The notes below the pieces were generated by a model. It ran no database searches, was not told where the DNA came from, and saw only the letters and a program-made list of their open reading frames with translations. Made by a program: the position numbers and the translations under genes. A stretch of DNA of 64,000 nt from Phenylobacterium sp. (GTDB lineage: Bacteria > Pseudomonadota > Alphaproteobacteria > Caulobacterales > Caulobacteraceae): NCBI RefSeq assembly GCF_030651185.1, contig NZ_JAUSCJ010000032.1, positions 62,001 through 126,000 of the forward strand, in the 5' to 3' direction. Shown here one piece after another: positions 55,326-63,926 of the stretch (the first letter of the stretch is position 1; each line of letters begins with the position of its first letter).

Positions 55326-55491
55326 GGGGCTTTCCAGCGGAGTTCAGAACGAGAGTGCGGGGGATCCCGGCGCGCGCTGGAGCTTCGTCCGGCGGCGTCA
55401 CGCCGGGCGGGTAATTCGCGACAATGTCCGAACCAAGGTCATAGCGGGCCGAGATAGCAGAGGGGCGCGCGTCCGGCGAGCCCTTTGCGCG

Positions 55492-56427
55492 CTACATCTC
55501 CGGCAGCAGCAGCGCGCGGGCCTGGGCGGCGTCAGCGTGGATCTGGGCCACCATGGGGTCGAGGCCATTGAATTTGGCCTCGTCGCGCAGGAAGGCCACA
55601 AGGTCGGTCTCGATCACCTGATCGTAGATGTCCTCGTCGAAGTCGAACAGCCAGACCTCCAGGCGCGGCGCGATCTCGCCATCGATGGTGGGGTTCACGC
55701 CGATATTGGCGACCCCGGCGATCTCGCGGCCATCGGGCAGGCGTGTGCGGGTGGCATAAACCCCGAACCGCGGCAGGACATAGTCCTTCAGGGCCACATT
55801 GGCGGTGGGGAAGCCCAGGGTGCGGCCAAGCTGGCGGCCGTGCTCCACCATGCCCTCGATGGCGAAGGGCCGCCCCAGGATCGATGCGGCGATCTCCGGA
55901 TGGCCGTCCCGCAGGACTTCGCGCACAGCGGTGGAGGAGAACTTGGCGTTACCTTCGCCCACCGCCTGGGCCACCGAGACCCCGAAGCCCAGATCCAGAC
56001 CGTAACGGGCCATGGTCTCGGGACTGCCGGTGCGGCCCTTGCCGAAGGAAATGTCGAAGCCGACGGCGACGTTGCGGACACCCAGGCCCTTGTGCAGCAC
56101 CTCGACCACGAACTCCCGGTCGCTCATCTCGGCGAATTCCTGGGTGAAGGGCAGGACGTAGGAGATGTCGACCCCCAGGCCGGCCAGGGCGCGGGCCTGC
56201 TGGTCGGGCTGCATCAGCCGGAAGGAGGGCGAATTCGGCTGGAAGATGCGGCGCGGATGCGGGTCGAAGCTGACCACTCCCAACGGCGCCTTCAGTTGGC
56301 CAGCGGCCTTGGCGGCCAGCGCGATCACCTGCTGGTGGCCGCGGTGCACGCCGTCGAAATTTCCCAGGGCTACCGCCGCGCCGCGATCGCGCTCGGCCAG
56401 GTCCTGCCAGTCGTGAACGATACGCAT
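55492..56427 (-). CDS. ribF: Bifunctional riboflavin kinase / FAD synthetase
   Basis: Makes FMN and FAD; 311 aa. The N-terminal FAD synthetase has GNFDGVHRGHQ (about residue 22) and VGFDISFGKGRTG; the C-terminal kinase domain has GRTLGFPTAN and IAGVANIGVNPTI. 5 bp after the MaoC-family gene and upstream of ileS on the same strand. Confidence 0.94.
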   Translation of the reverse strand: MRIVHDWQDLAERDRGAAVALGNFDGVHRGHQQVIALAAKAAGQLKAPLGVVSFDPHPRRIFQPNSPSFRLMQPDQQARALAGLGVDISYVLPFTQEFAEMSDREFVVEVLHKGLGVRNVAVGFDISFGKGRTGSPETMARYGLDLGFGVSVAQAVGEGNAKFSSTAVREVLRDGHPEIAASILGRPFAIEGMVEHGRQLGRTLGFPTANVALKDYVLPRFGVYATRTRLPDGREIAGVANIGVNPTIDGEIAPRLEVWLFDFDEDIYDQVIETDLVAFLRDEAKFNGLDPMVAQIHADAAQARALLLPEM

Positions 56428-56432
56428 GGAGA

Positions 56433-56855
56433 TCAGGCGCCCTTCCGCGGGACCATGATCACCGCCTCGCCGTCCACCACGGTCTTGCCGTCCACCTGGC
56501 AGACGGTGGCCAGCGTCGCGTGGCCGCGGCGCGCGTCGAGTTCCTGCACCGTCACCCGCGACACCACGGCGTCCCCCAGCTTCACCGGCCGGCGGAACCG
56601 CATGGACTGGGAAAGATAGATGGCGCCCGGCCCCGGCAGCTTCGTGCCGATCACCGCTGAGATATAGGCCCCTGACAGCATGCCGTGGGCGATGCGGGTC
56701 TGAAAGGTGGTGGTCTGGGCATAGGCCTCGTCCAGGTGGACGGGGTTGGTGTCGCCGGAGACGGCGGCGAAGGCCTCGACGTCATTGGCGGTGACGACCT
56801 TGGTGGTCTCGGCGCTCTGGCCGACACTCAGATCTTCGAAGAACAGTCCCTGCAC
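56433..56855 (-). CDS. MaoC-family (R)-specific enoyl-CoA hydratase
   Basis: Hotdog-fold hydratase, 140 aa: FFEDLSVGQSAETTKVVTANDVEAFAAVSGDTNPVHLDEAYA contains the active Asp and His of the GD-x-NPVH motif. Length fits PhaJ-like stand-alone hydratases that convert enoyl-CoA to (R)-3-hydroxyacyl-CoA. 5 bp upstream of ribF, so co-transcribed; the metabolic link is not obvious. Confidence 0.87.
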   Translation of the reverse strand: MQGLFFEDLSVGQSAETTKVVTANDVEAFAAVSGDTNPVHLDEAYAQTTTFQTRIAHGMLSGAYISAVIGTKLPGPGAIYLSQSMRFRRPVKLGDAVVSRVTVQELDARRGHATLATVCQVDGKTVVDGEAVIMVPRKGA

Positions 56856-56966
56856 GCGCGCGTCCCCTGGCCGTTGGGCTTCTTAGCGGCCTTGCGTCCA
56901 CAAGCGAAGCCCTGGACGAGATCGGACCTGACGGCCAAGCTGGCAAGAGCGATCGGGAGACCCGCG

Positions 56967-57425
56967 ATGAAATACCTGGCCCTCGCCCTGGCGTTGTTGA
57001 TGACCGCCTGTTCCCCGCAAGCGGCCAAGGCCCCTGAGCCGCCCCCGGCGCCGGTCGCCGCCGCTATCCCATCGCCCGACGCGATGACCATGGTGTTCGC
57101 CGGCGACCTGCCGTGCGCCGACTGCCCCGGCCTCCGCACCGAGCTGACCCTGACCCGCGACGCCCCCTATTCCGGCGACGGGACCTACAGGTTGGTGGAG
57201 ACCTATCTGGAGCGCGGCGCGCCGTTCACCAGCACCGGCAAGTGGGGGACCTTGCGCGGCGACGCTGTCGACCCCGACGCCACGGTCTACCTGCTCGATC
57301 CCGACAAGCCCGACAGTGGCCGGCCCTTCCTTCGCGTGGGTCAGGATGAGGCCCTGAAGGTGCTCGACAAGGAACTCAAGGCTTGGCCATCGGGCCTGCC
57401 CGACACGCTGAAGCGGGTGAAGTAG
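56967..57425 (+). CDS. NlpE-like lipoprotein
   Basis: A 152-aa lipoprotein: signal peptide with LMTAC lipobox (Cys15), a Pro/Ala linker, then a domain with MTMVFAGDLPCADCPGLRTELTL, the NlpE N-terminal mark (C-x2-C), and a beta-rich remainder. In E. coli NlpE signals envelope stress to Cpx; no CpxA homologue is visible here. The frame extends upstream to 56685 but the ATG at 56967 starts the signal peptide. Divergent from the MaoC-ribF-ileS genes. Confidence 0.82.
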   Translation: MKYLALALALLMTACSPQAAKAPEPPPAPVAAAIPSPDAMTMVFAGDLPCADCPGLRTELTLTRDAPYSGDGTYRLVETYLERGAPFTSTGKWGTLRGDAVDPDATVYLLDPDKPDSGRPFLRVGQDEALKVLDKELKAWPSGLPDTLKRVK

Positions 57426-57490
57426 CGACGCGCCTTCCCAATTCCTCGCCCAGCGCGAAGCGCCTTTCGGGGGAGGGGAGGAGCGGGGAC

Positions 57491-58351
57491 CTACCAGACC
57501 AGGTCCGCAATCGCGTAGGTGGCCGTCAGGCCATCGGCGGCCAGCAGGTCTTCCACCGCCTGCGCATTCAAGCCCTCGGCTCCGATGGTCTCGGCCCCGT
57601 GGATGCCGCTGGCGACGAAGAGGACATCCAGGCCCTGGTCGTTGGCGCCCTTCACATCCGTGGGCAGGCCGTCGCCGATGCAGAGCACGCGCGCGCGGTC
57701 CACAGGCCGCCCCAGCAGACGTTCGGCCTCCACCAGGCACAGGTCGTAGATCGGCGCGTAGGGCTTGCCGGCCATCAGCACCTTGCCGCCGAGCTGGGCG
57801 TAGAGCTGGGCGAGCGCCCCGCCGCAATAGATCAACCGGTCGCCCCGCTGCACGACGATGTCGGGATTGGCGCAGGTCATCACCAGGCCGCGCTTGGCGC
57901 AGGCCTCGAAGCGTTCCTGATAGTCGCCAGGTCCCTCGACCTCGTCGTCATAGGGACCGGTCACCGAGATGAAGGCGGCCTTGTCGTAGTCGGCATAGTC
58001 GAGGCCCAGGCCCTCATAGAGCGGCGCGTCGCGGTCGGGACCGACCCGCCAGGCGGGGCCCGGGGCCAGCTCGCGCAGCAGCACGCGGGTCGCGTCGCCC
58101 GAGGTGACGAAGGCCTGCCAGACGGCGCGCTGCACCCCCAGCTCGTCCAGTTGCGGGATCACAGAGTGGGAGGGGCGCGGCGAGTTGGAGATCAGCACCA
58201 CCGGCTTGGTCTCCCCCCACGTCGCCAAGGCTCCACAGGCGGCGGGGAAGCTTTCGCGGCCATTGTGGATCACCCCCCAGACGTCGGAGAGGATCACATC
58301 ATAGCGGTCAGTGAGGTCGGAGAGTCCGGAGACGATCTTGGGCGCGGTCAT
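57491..58351 (-). CDS. HAD-superfamily hydrolase, TIGR01459 / NagD-like
   Basis: A 286-aa phosphatase-like protein: LSDVWGVIHNGRESFP (nucleophile Asp in DVWG), VVLISNSPRPS (motif II), GKPYAPIYDLCL (Lys), and IGDGLPTDVKGANDQGLDVLFV (acid pair). This is the TIGR01459 HAD group, commonly found near ribF in alphaproteobacteria. Substrate unknown. Confidence 0.87.
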   Translation of the reverse strand: MTAPKIVSGLSDLTDRYDVILSDVWGVIHNGRESFPAACGALATWGETKPVVLISNSPRPSHSVIPQLDELGVQRAVWQAFVTSGDATRVLLRELAPGPAWRVGPDRDAPLYEGLGLDYADYDKAAFISVTGPYDDEVEGPGDYQERFEACAKRGLVMTCANPDIVVQRGDRLIYCGGALAQLYAQLGGKVLMAGKPYAPIYDLCLVEAERLLGRPVDRARVLCIGDGLPTDVKGANDQGLDVLFVASGIHGAETIGAEGLNAQAVEDLLAADGLTATYAIADLVW

Positions 58352-58402
58352 GGGGTCGGGCGGTAAAGGCCCCAGGTCAGTCGGTCAATGCCGCACCACC
58401 CT

Positions 58403-58517
58403 GTGTCATCCCGGAAAGCCCGCAGGGCTTGTCCGGGACCCATATGCGCGGGGCGTGCTGGAGGGATCGGTGCTTCTGGGTCCCGGTCTTCCGCTGACGC
58501 GGAAACCGGGATGACAC
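58403..58517. repeat. Composite palindromic repeat, copy 3 (115 bp)
   Basis: GTGTCATCCCGGAAAGCCCG at the left and GAAACCGGGATGACAC at the right, 115 bp, same orientation as copy 2. It ends 11 bp before the tipF stop codon (58529) and fills most of the 177-bp gap to the HAD gene. The ACCACGAAC flank is missing here. Confidence 0.85.
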
Positions 58518-58528
58518 CGGTGTTTATG

Positions 58529-59791
58529 CTAGTGCCGGCCGCCGGCGCGGCGGCGCATGTTGGTGCGCAGGAATTCGGCGGGGGGATCGGTCTCGGCCAG
58601 AACCGCGTCCTTGATCGGGCGCGGCTCGCCGAACAGGTGGCCTTGGCCATAGGCGATGTCGAGTTCGAGGATGTCGACGATCTGCCGCTCTTCCTCGACC
58701 TTCTCGGCGATGATCTCCACGCCGTAACGGCGGGTCAGGGTCGAGAAGTCCTGGGCGGCCAGGTCTGGCATCGACTTCAGCACCAGGCCCTCGTCGGTCT
58801 CCATCAGCTGGCTCAGCAGGAACTGGGCGCCGATCTTCAGGAACTTCACGTCCGAGCGGGCCAGGTCCTGGAAGTCGAGATCCAGGTCCACGACCTTGTC
58901 CAGGCTGAAGCGGAAGCCGAGGTCGGCCAGCTTGCCCATGTTGCGGGCCTCCACCGCGCCGCGCGCGTCGAAGGCGGCCTGGCCCAGTTCGAAGATCAGG
59001 GCGCCGGCCAGGTCGCGGTTGGCGGCCAGCAGGTCGAGGAACTGCGGGAAGAAGCTCTCGTCGGCCAGGCTGGAGGTGGAGATGTTGCAGAAGATGCCGA
59101 TCTTCTTGTCGGTCTTGGCCAGCCGCCGGACGATCTGCACGCAGCGGAACAGCAGCAGGTTGTCGATGGAGGTGACCAGGCCCTCGGGCTCGGCCACGGC
59201 CAGGTATTCGGCCGGCATCATCACCCGGCCGGTCTCGTCGCGCAGTCGCGAGAAGCTTTCGTAGAAGACCGTCCGGCGCTGCGGCAGGCCCACGACCGGC
59301 TGCAGGTAGAGGTCGACGCGGTTCTCGGCCAGAGCCTCGCGGATGGTTTCCAGCAGGGCGGCGGACTGGCGGTGCTGCGGGGCGTGGCGGGCGCTCAGCG
59401 GCGGCGCCTGGACCATCCGCTCCTCCAGCCGCTGGCCCATGCGCTGGACCAGGTCCTCCAGCATGTGAACCTCGCCGGTCAGCGCCTCGGACCGGCGGGC
59501 GGCGTCATCTGTGACGGTGTCGACCACCTCGACCACGCGCGCATCCATGCGCTCCATCTGGTCGATCAGGATGCGCTGGGCCTCGCGGATGTTCTCCAGC
59601 TCCCGGCGCAGGGCGGCGTTCTCCAGGCTGTGCATGATCAGGCCGTGGAAGGTGTAGCAAAGGGCGAATCCGGCCGCGAGCATGGCCAGGCCAGCCGCCC
59701 AGCCTCCCCCGTTACGCCACAGGAGGAGGGCGAAGATCAGAGCAACACAGAGATAGGCGCCCGAAAGCAGCGCCAATGTGAGCCGTCGCAT
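58529..59791 (-). CDS. tipF: TipF-like flagellar positioning protein, degenerate EAL domain
   Basis: A 420-aa protein: two N-terminal membrane helices (residues 5-25 and 30-55), a coiled coil (about 58-125), then an EAL-type domain (150-400). The catalytic EAL motif is replaced (YESFSRLR), the metal DDFG loop reads LDKVVDLDL, and the late VAEGVE block is IAEKVEEE, so it should not cleave c-di-GMP. This architecture and degeneration match Caulobacter TipF, a c-di-GMP effector that recruits flagellar components to the new pole. Isolated gene; a CtrA-like half-site lies upstream. Confidence 0.88.
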   Translation of the reverse strand: MRRLTLALLSGAYLCVALIFALLLWRNGGGWAAGLAMLAAGFALCYTFHGLIMHSLENAALRRELENIREAQRILIDQMERMDARVVEVVDTVTDDAARRSEALTGEVHMLEDLVQRMGQRLEERMVQAPPLSARHAPQHRQSAALLETIREALAENRVDLYLQPVVGLPQRRTVFYESFSRLRDETGRVMMPAEYLAVAEPEGLVTSIDNLLLFRCVQIVRRLAKTDKKIGIFCNISTSSLADESFFPQFLDLLAANRDLAGALIFELGQAAFDARGAVEARNMGKLADLGFRFSLDKVVDLDLDFQDLARSDVKFLKIGAQFLLSQLMETDEGLVLKSMPDLAAQDFSTLTRRYGVEIIAEKVEEERQIVDILELDIAYGQGHLFGEPRPIKDAVLAETDPPAEFLRTNMRRRAGGRH

Positions 59792-59852
59792 GGTTCCGCC
59801 TGCCCGAATCGCTCCTCAGTATCCGATGCGCCGCCGGTGCAAGTCGAACGGA

Positions 59853-59860
59853 TTAACGAT
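59853..59860. promoter_or_regulatory. CtrA-like half-site upstream of tipF
   Basis: TTAACGAT differs from the CtrA half-site TTAACCAT at one base and lies about 60 bp upstream of the tipF start. No second half in the TTAA-N7-TTAA arrangement was found, so this is weak. Confidence 0.25.
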
Positions 59861-59877
59861 TAGCGGCCGGCCCAGCG

Positions 59878-61539
59878 CTAATTGGACGCGGCGACCCGCC
59901 CCAGAACCATGTCGGCGGCTTTCTCCGCGATCATGATGGTGGGCGCATTGGTGTTGCCCGAGACCAGGCGCGGCATCACCGAGGCGTCCACGACCCGCAG
60001 CCCCTCGACACCGCGCACCCGCAGCTGGGCGTCCACCACCCCCATGGGGCCAGAGCCCATCTGGCAGGTACCCACCGGGTGATAGATGGTCGACCCGGCC
60101 ATGCGGGCATAGCCCAGCAGGGCCTCGTCGTTGGTGAAGTCGGGGCCTGGCAGCATCTCGTGGTCGATATAGCGGGACAGCGCCGGCTGGGCGGCGATCT
60201 TGCGCGCCCACTTCAGCCCGGCCACCGCCACCTCCTGGTCCAGGGGGTCGGATAGATAGTTGGGGGTGATGGCGGGATAGACGCTCGGATCGGCAGACTT
60301 GATGTGGATGCTTCCCCGGCTCTCGGGCCGCACCTGGCAGGGCGCGATGGTCAGGCCCGGCGCGCCGTCCAGCTCCATCTTGCCCTCGGTCATCGCCTTT
60401 TCCAGGTTCTGCGACGCCGGCAGGATGTGGAACTGGATGTCCGGACCGGCCAGATCGGGCCGGGACTTGCAGAAGGCCGCCACGTGGGCGGCCGAAAGCG
60501 TCAGCAACCCCTTGCGCTGGAAGGCGTATTTCAGGATCTCGCCCAGGAAGCGCGGGCCCTTGGTGAGTTCGTTGACCGAGATGGTGCCGGGCTTCAGCCG
60601 GTAGGTGACCCCCATGACGTAGTGGTCCTGCAGGTTCTCACCGACGCCGGGCAGGTCGGCGATCACCTCGATGCCATGGTCGCGCAGCAGCTCGCCGGGA
60701 CCGATGCCCGACAGCTGCAGAAGTTGCGGCGAGTTGATCGCCCCGCCGGCCAGGATCACCTCGCGCCGGGCCTTGGCGATCTTGCGGACGCCGTCCTGCA
60801 GGTACTCGATCCCGACGGCCTTCTTGCCCTCGAAGATCACCTTGGTGGTGAGCGCCCGGGTCTCGACCTTGAGGTTGGCGCGGCCCATGGCCGGGTGCAG
60901 GTAGGCCACAGCCGCCGACTGGCGCTGTCCGTTCTTGACGGTCAGCTGGTAGTAGCTGACCCCCTCCTGGTTCTCGCCGTTGACATCTTCGTTGCGCGGG
61001 ATGCCGGCCTCGACGCAGGCCTCCACCACCGCGTCGGACACCGGGTGCTTGGTGGTGACGTCGGAGACGTTGAGCGGCCCGCCCACGGCGTGGTGCGCGT
61101 CGGCGCCACGCTCCTGGTGCTGCGAGCGCTTGAAATAGGGGGCGACGTCGTCCCAGCCCCAGCCCTCGCAGCCCAGCTGCCGCCAGCCGTCATAGTCGGC
61201 CTGCTGGCCACGGATATAGAGCAGGCCATTGATCGACGACGAGCCGCCCAACACCTTGCCGCGCGGCCAGACATGCACCCGGCCCCCGGTGCCCGGATCG
61301 GGCTCGGTGGGGTAGAGCCAGTTGACCTTGGGATCCTTCAGGGTCTGGGCGTAGCCCACCGGCACGTGGATCATCACATTGGAGAGGAACTGACCCGGCT
61401 CCTTGGTGGGCCGATCGTCGCCGCCGGCCTCCAGCAGCAGAACGGTGTTGGCGGCGTCCGCGCTCAGGCGGTTGGCCAGTACGCACCCGGCCGAACCTGC
61501 GCCGACGATGATGTAGTCCGCGATAGGGGTGTCGGACAT
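59878..61539 (-). CDS. GMC-family FAD oxidoreductase (choline-dehydrogenase-like)
   Basis: A 553-aa flavoprotein: DYIIVGAGSAGCVLANRLS (ADP-binding) at the start, PRGKVLGGSSSINGLLYIRG and AGGAINSPQLLQLSGIGP (GMC signatures 1 and 2), and HPVGTCQMG near residue 485 with the catalytic His, followed by GNTNAPTIMIAEKAADMVLG. Length and motifs match BetA-like alcohol dehydrogenases. No betaine-aldehyde dehydrogenase or bet operon is nearby, so choline is only one option. Confidence 0.9.
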   Translation of the reverse strand: MSDTPIADYIIVGAGSAGCVLANRLSADAANTVLLLEAGGDDRPTKEPGQFLSNVMIHVPVGYAQTLKDPKVNWLYPTEPDPGTGGRVHVWPRGKVLGGSSSINGLLYIRGQQADYDGWRQLGCEGWGWDDVAPYFKRSQHQERGADAHHAVGGPLNVSDVTTKHPVSDAVVEACVEAGIPRNEDVNGENQEGVSYYQLTVKNGQRQSAAVAYLHPAMGRANLKVETRALTTKVIFEGKKAVGIEYLQDGVRKIAKARREVILAGGAINSPQLLQLSGIGPGELLRDHGIEVIADLPGVGENLQDHYVMGVTYRLKPGTISVNELTKGPRFLGEILKYAFQRKGLLTLSAAHVAAFCKSRPDLAGPDIQFHILPASQNLEKAMTEGKMELDGAPGLTIAPCQVRPESRGSIHIKSADPSVYPAITPNYLSDPLDQEVAVAGLKWARKIAAQPALSRYIDHEMLPGPDFTNDEALLGYARMAGSTIYHPVGTCQMGSGPMGVVDAQLRVRGVEGLRVVDASVMPRLVSGNTNAPTIMIAEKAADMVLGRVAASN

Positions 61540-61631
61540 CGGAGCGGCTCCTGCTGAAACGGACCCCTGTTGTGTGCGTTCGAAGCGTCGCCGTAAACGG
61601 CCAATGCCGTCAGCTACGCAACGCCGGCGCC

Positions 61632-62063
61632 CTACAGCGCGTAGCGGCTCGCGAAGGTCGGCGGGAAGGGCAGGTTGTTGGCGTAGAAATAGCGGATCAG
61701 TTGGCCGTGATGCTGGGCCTCGTGCTCGATGAGGTCGATCAGGATGCCTTGGCGGGCCTCGTCCAGGTCGCCCTGTGCGGCGGCGAGCCGCTCCAGCACC
61801 AGGTCGCGCGAAGCTGCCAATGCGGTCTGCACGGCCGCCGGCGCGTCGGGCTCCGCCAGGCTGCAGGAGAAACCGCGCCAGCGTCCGGCTTCAAAGGCGC
61901 GCGCATAGCTTTCCCGCGCGCCCACCAAGCACCAGAATTGCCCGCCGATGGGGTTGGAGGGAGCCTTGCCATTGTGGCTCTTGAGGGCGTCGGCCGAGAG
62001 GCCTTCGGCCAGGGCGTTGGTAAGGTCGAGCGTCTTGGCGAGGCGTGTCTTCAGGACATCCAT
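61632..62063 (-). CDS. DinB-superfamily protein
   Basis: A 143-aa four-helix protein: FWCLVGARESYARAF and IEHEAQHHGQLIRYFYANNLPFPP, where HEAQHHGQ supplies metal-ligand histidines typical of DinB/YfiT-like folds. Possible thiol-dependent or metal hydrolase fold; function unknown. On the same strand between hbd and GMC. Confidence 0.75.
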   Translation of the reverse strand: MDVLKTRLAKTLDLTNALAEGLSADALKSHNGKAPSNPIGGQFWCLVGARESYARAFEAGRWRGFSCSLAEPDAPAAVQTALAASRDLVLERLAAAQGDLDEARQGILIDLIEHEAQHHGQLIRYFYANNLPFPPTFASRYAL

Positions 62064-62097
62064 GCCGAGGTCTCCTGCCTGAAGAACGCCCGCCGGT

Positions 62098-62976
62098 TTA
62101 TCGCGTCGGGATCGGAACCTCGCCGCGGTAGTCGTAGAAGCCGCGGTCGGTCTTGCGGCCCAGCCAGCCGGCCTCGACGTACTTCACCAGCAGCGGGCAG
62201 GGGCGGTACTTGGAGTCGGCGAGACCCTCGTACAGCACGTTCATGATCGACAGCACCGTATCCAGGCCGATGAAGTCGCCCAGTTCCAGCGGGCCCATCG
62301 GATGGTTGGCGCCCAGCTTCAGGGCGGTGTCGATGGCGTCCACCGTGCCGACGCCCTCGTACAGGGTGTAGATCGCCTCGTTGATCATCGGCACCAGCAC
62401 GCGGTTGACGATGAAGGCCGGGAAATCCTCGGCGTTGGCGGTGGTCTTGCCCAGCGACTTGGCGAAGTTGACGGCGGTCTCGTAGGTCGGCGCGTCGGTG
62501 GCGATGCCGCGGATGATCTCCACGAGGTTCATCAGCGGCACCGGGTTCATGAAGTGCAGGCCGATGAACCGGCCGGGCCGGTCAGAGGCCGCGCCCAGGC
62601 GGGTGATGGAGATCGACGAGGTGTTCGACGCCAGCAGGGTGTCGGGGCCGAGGTGCGGGGTGAGCGCCTTGAAGATCGACTTCTTGACCTCCTCGTTCTC
62701 GGTGGCCGCCTCGATGGCGAGGTCGGTGCCGCCGATGGTCTGGAGTTCCGGCGCGGACTTGATGCGGGCGATCCCGGCGTCCATCGCCTCCTGGGTGATG
62801 ATGCCGCGGGCCACCTGGCGGGTCATGTTCTTGCGGATCTGGGCCAGGCCCGTCTCGATCCGCTCGGCGCTCACATCGTGCAGCAGCACGTCATAGCCGC
62901 CCAGGGCGACCACGTGGGCGATGCCCGAACCCATCTGGCCAGCGCCGATGACGCCGACCGACTTGATATCCACCAT
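62098..62976 (-). CDS. hbd: 3-hydroxybutyryl-CoA dehydrogenase
   Basis: NAD(P)-dependent oxidation or reduction of 3-hydroxybutyryl-CoA; 292 aa. Rossmann VIGAGQMGSGIAHVVALGGYDVLLHD, ASNTSSISIT, GLHFMNPVPLMNLVEIIRG (catalytic His), and C-terminal GHFIGLDTVL-like block GDFIGLDTVLSIMNVLYEG. Its 5' neighbours on the same strand are the DUF4926/DUF6883 pair and etfA, so the gene belongs to an etf-hbd group, interrupted by that pair and a terminator. Confidence 0.92.
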   Translation of the reverse strand: MVDIKSVGVIGAGQMGSGIAHVVALGGYDVLLHDVSAERIETGLAQIRKNMTRQVARGIITQEAMDAGIARIKSAPELQTIGGTDLAIEAATENEEVKKSIFKALTPHLGPDTLLASNTSSISITRLGAASDRPGRFIGLHFMNPVPLMNLVEIIRGIATDAPTYETAVNFAKSLGKTTANAEDFPAFIVNRVLVPMINEAIYTLYEGVGTVDAIDTALKLGANHPMGPLELGDFIGLDTVLSIMNVLYEGLADSKYRPCPLLVKYVEAGWLGRKTDRGFYDYRGEVPIPTR

Positions 62977-63146
62977 GCCGCCTAAGCCTTCGATCCTGCG
63001 GGGCGGTATCCCCTGACCCGCCGCCGCTTATGACGGGTTTCTAACATGGCGATGTGCGGCGCCGCCAAGGCTTTTGCTGCGACGCAGCGTGAGGAGGGGG
63101 GGCGACTGTGGCCCGGACGCCGCGATCTGGCCGCCCAAGGCGCAAC

Positions 63147-63179
63147 GAAAAGGGGCGGCTCCTCGCGGAACCGCCCCTT
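63147..63179 (-). terminator. Intrinsic terminator after the DUF4926-YegP gene
   Basis: On the minus strand: AAGGGGCGG, 12-nt loop, CCGCCCCTT then TTCG: a 9-bp stem 27 bp past the stop, separating this module from hbd. Confidence 0.8.
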
Positions 63180-63206
63180 GCTCTCGTCGATCCAGCCGAC
63201 CTCTGG

Positions 63207-63587
63207 TCAGGCGGCGGTACGATCCAGGATCGGCGCTTCGCGGATCGACCGGACGGCGAGTTGAATTCCGCGCAGGCAGTCTTCCTTGCTGCCGTAGGAT
63301 TCGCTGTGGGCGATCAGCTCACCGTTCGCGGCCACCAGGCGCCAGCGGTAAGCTCCGCCTGGGTCACTGTACAGTTCCAGGTGGACGGCGCCGACGTCCT
63401 GCCCGGGTTCTACCCGACCCACGTCGCTCGCGCCCAGTGTGGTTACGATTGATCCCGTGTCGTCAACAAACTCGACCTCATAGGCGTCAGCGCTGTGGAC
63501 ATGGATCACCGCGCCTTGTCGGCCTGCGTCCAGGCCTAGATCGGGCTTCGACCGCCTGAGAGTCACAATGTCGAGCAGTCCAACCAT
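63207..63587 (-). CDS. DUF4926-YegP (DUF1508) fusion protein
   Basis: A 126-aa protein of two small domains. Residues 1-60 (MVGLLDIVTLRRSKPDLGLDAG, then AYEVEFVDDTGSIV) resemble DUF4926, an SH3-like fold. Residues 68-118 (LELYSDPGGAYRWRLVAANGE, then SKEDCLRGIQLAVRSI) resemble the DUF1508/YegP repeat. The two are usually separate proteins. It is 6 bp after a DUF6883 gene. Function unknown. Confidence 0.72.
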   Translation of the reverse strand: MVGLLDIVTLRRSKPDLGLDAGRQGAVIHVHSADAYEVEFVDDTGSIVTTLGASDVGRVEPGQDVGAVHLELYSDPGGAYRWRLVAANGELIAHSESYGSKEDCLRGIQLAVRSIREAPILDRTAA

Positions 63588-63593
63588 GCGTGT

Positions 63594-63926
63594 TTATACC
63601 ACAAAAGCGGTCAGGAAGACGGGCGGCTGATCTGTGGCCGGCGATAGCCAAGCGCTGCGGATAACCGCAGTCTTTGAATTCAGCGTCAATTGGAAGTCGA
63701 TCCGGAAGCGGACGCCGTAGGCGTCTTCGCCTGTTATCTCGGCTTCACCTTCGATGGCCGCCCGTCGAAGTTCGTCCTTGAAAAAGACAGCGCCCTCGGC
63801 GGTGAGGCCGAGGGCGCTTTTGAAGACTTGGGCCTTATGGCGGCCGATAGGATGCGTCGAGGAGAGAAGGTAGTCGATGACCTTGCGGTCATCGACGATA
63901 GCCAACTCGCCCTTCGGCAGTCGCAT
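63594..63926 (-). CDS. DUF6883 domain protein
   Basis: A 110-aa protein beginning MRLPKGELAIVDDRKVIDYLLSSTHPIGRHKAQVFKSALGLT and with YGVRFRIDFQLTLNSKTAVIRSAWL near the end, the DUF6883 pattern. Genes of this kind are often beside DUF4926 genes, as here. Starts immediately after the etfA stop codon (no gap), so it is read as a downstream operon member. Function unknown. Confidence 0.75.
   Translation of the reverse strand: MRLPKGELAIVDDRKVIDYLLSSTHPIGRHKAQVFKSALGLTAEGAVFFKDELRRAAIEGEAEITGEDAYGVRFRIDFQLTLNSKTAVIRSAWLSPATDQPPVFLTAFVV

Noticed and set aside
57426..57490. Possible repeat or terminator between the NlpE-like and HAD genes (GGGGGAGGGGAGGA tract)
   Set aside because: Arms are imperfect and there is no second copy or T-run in the window.
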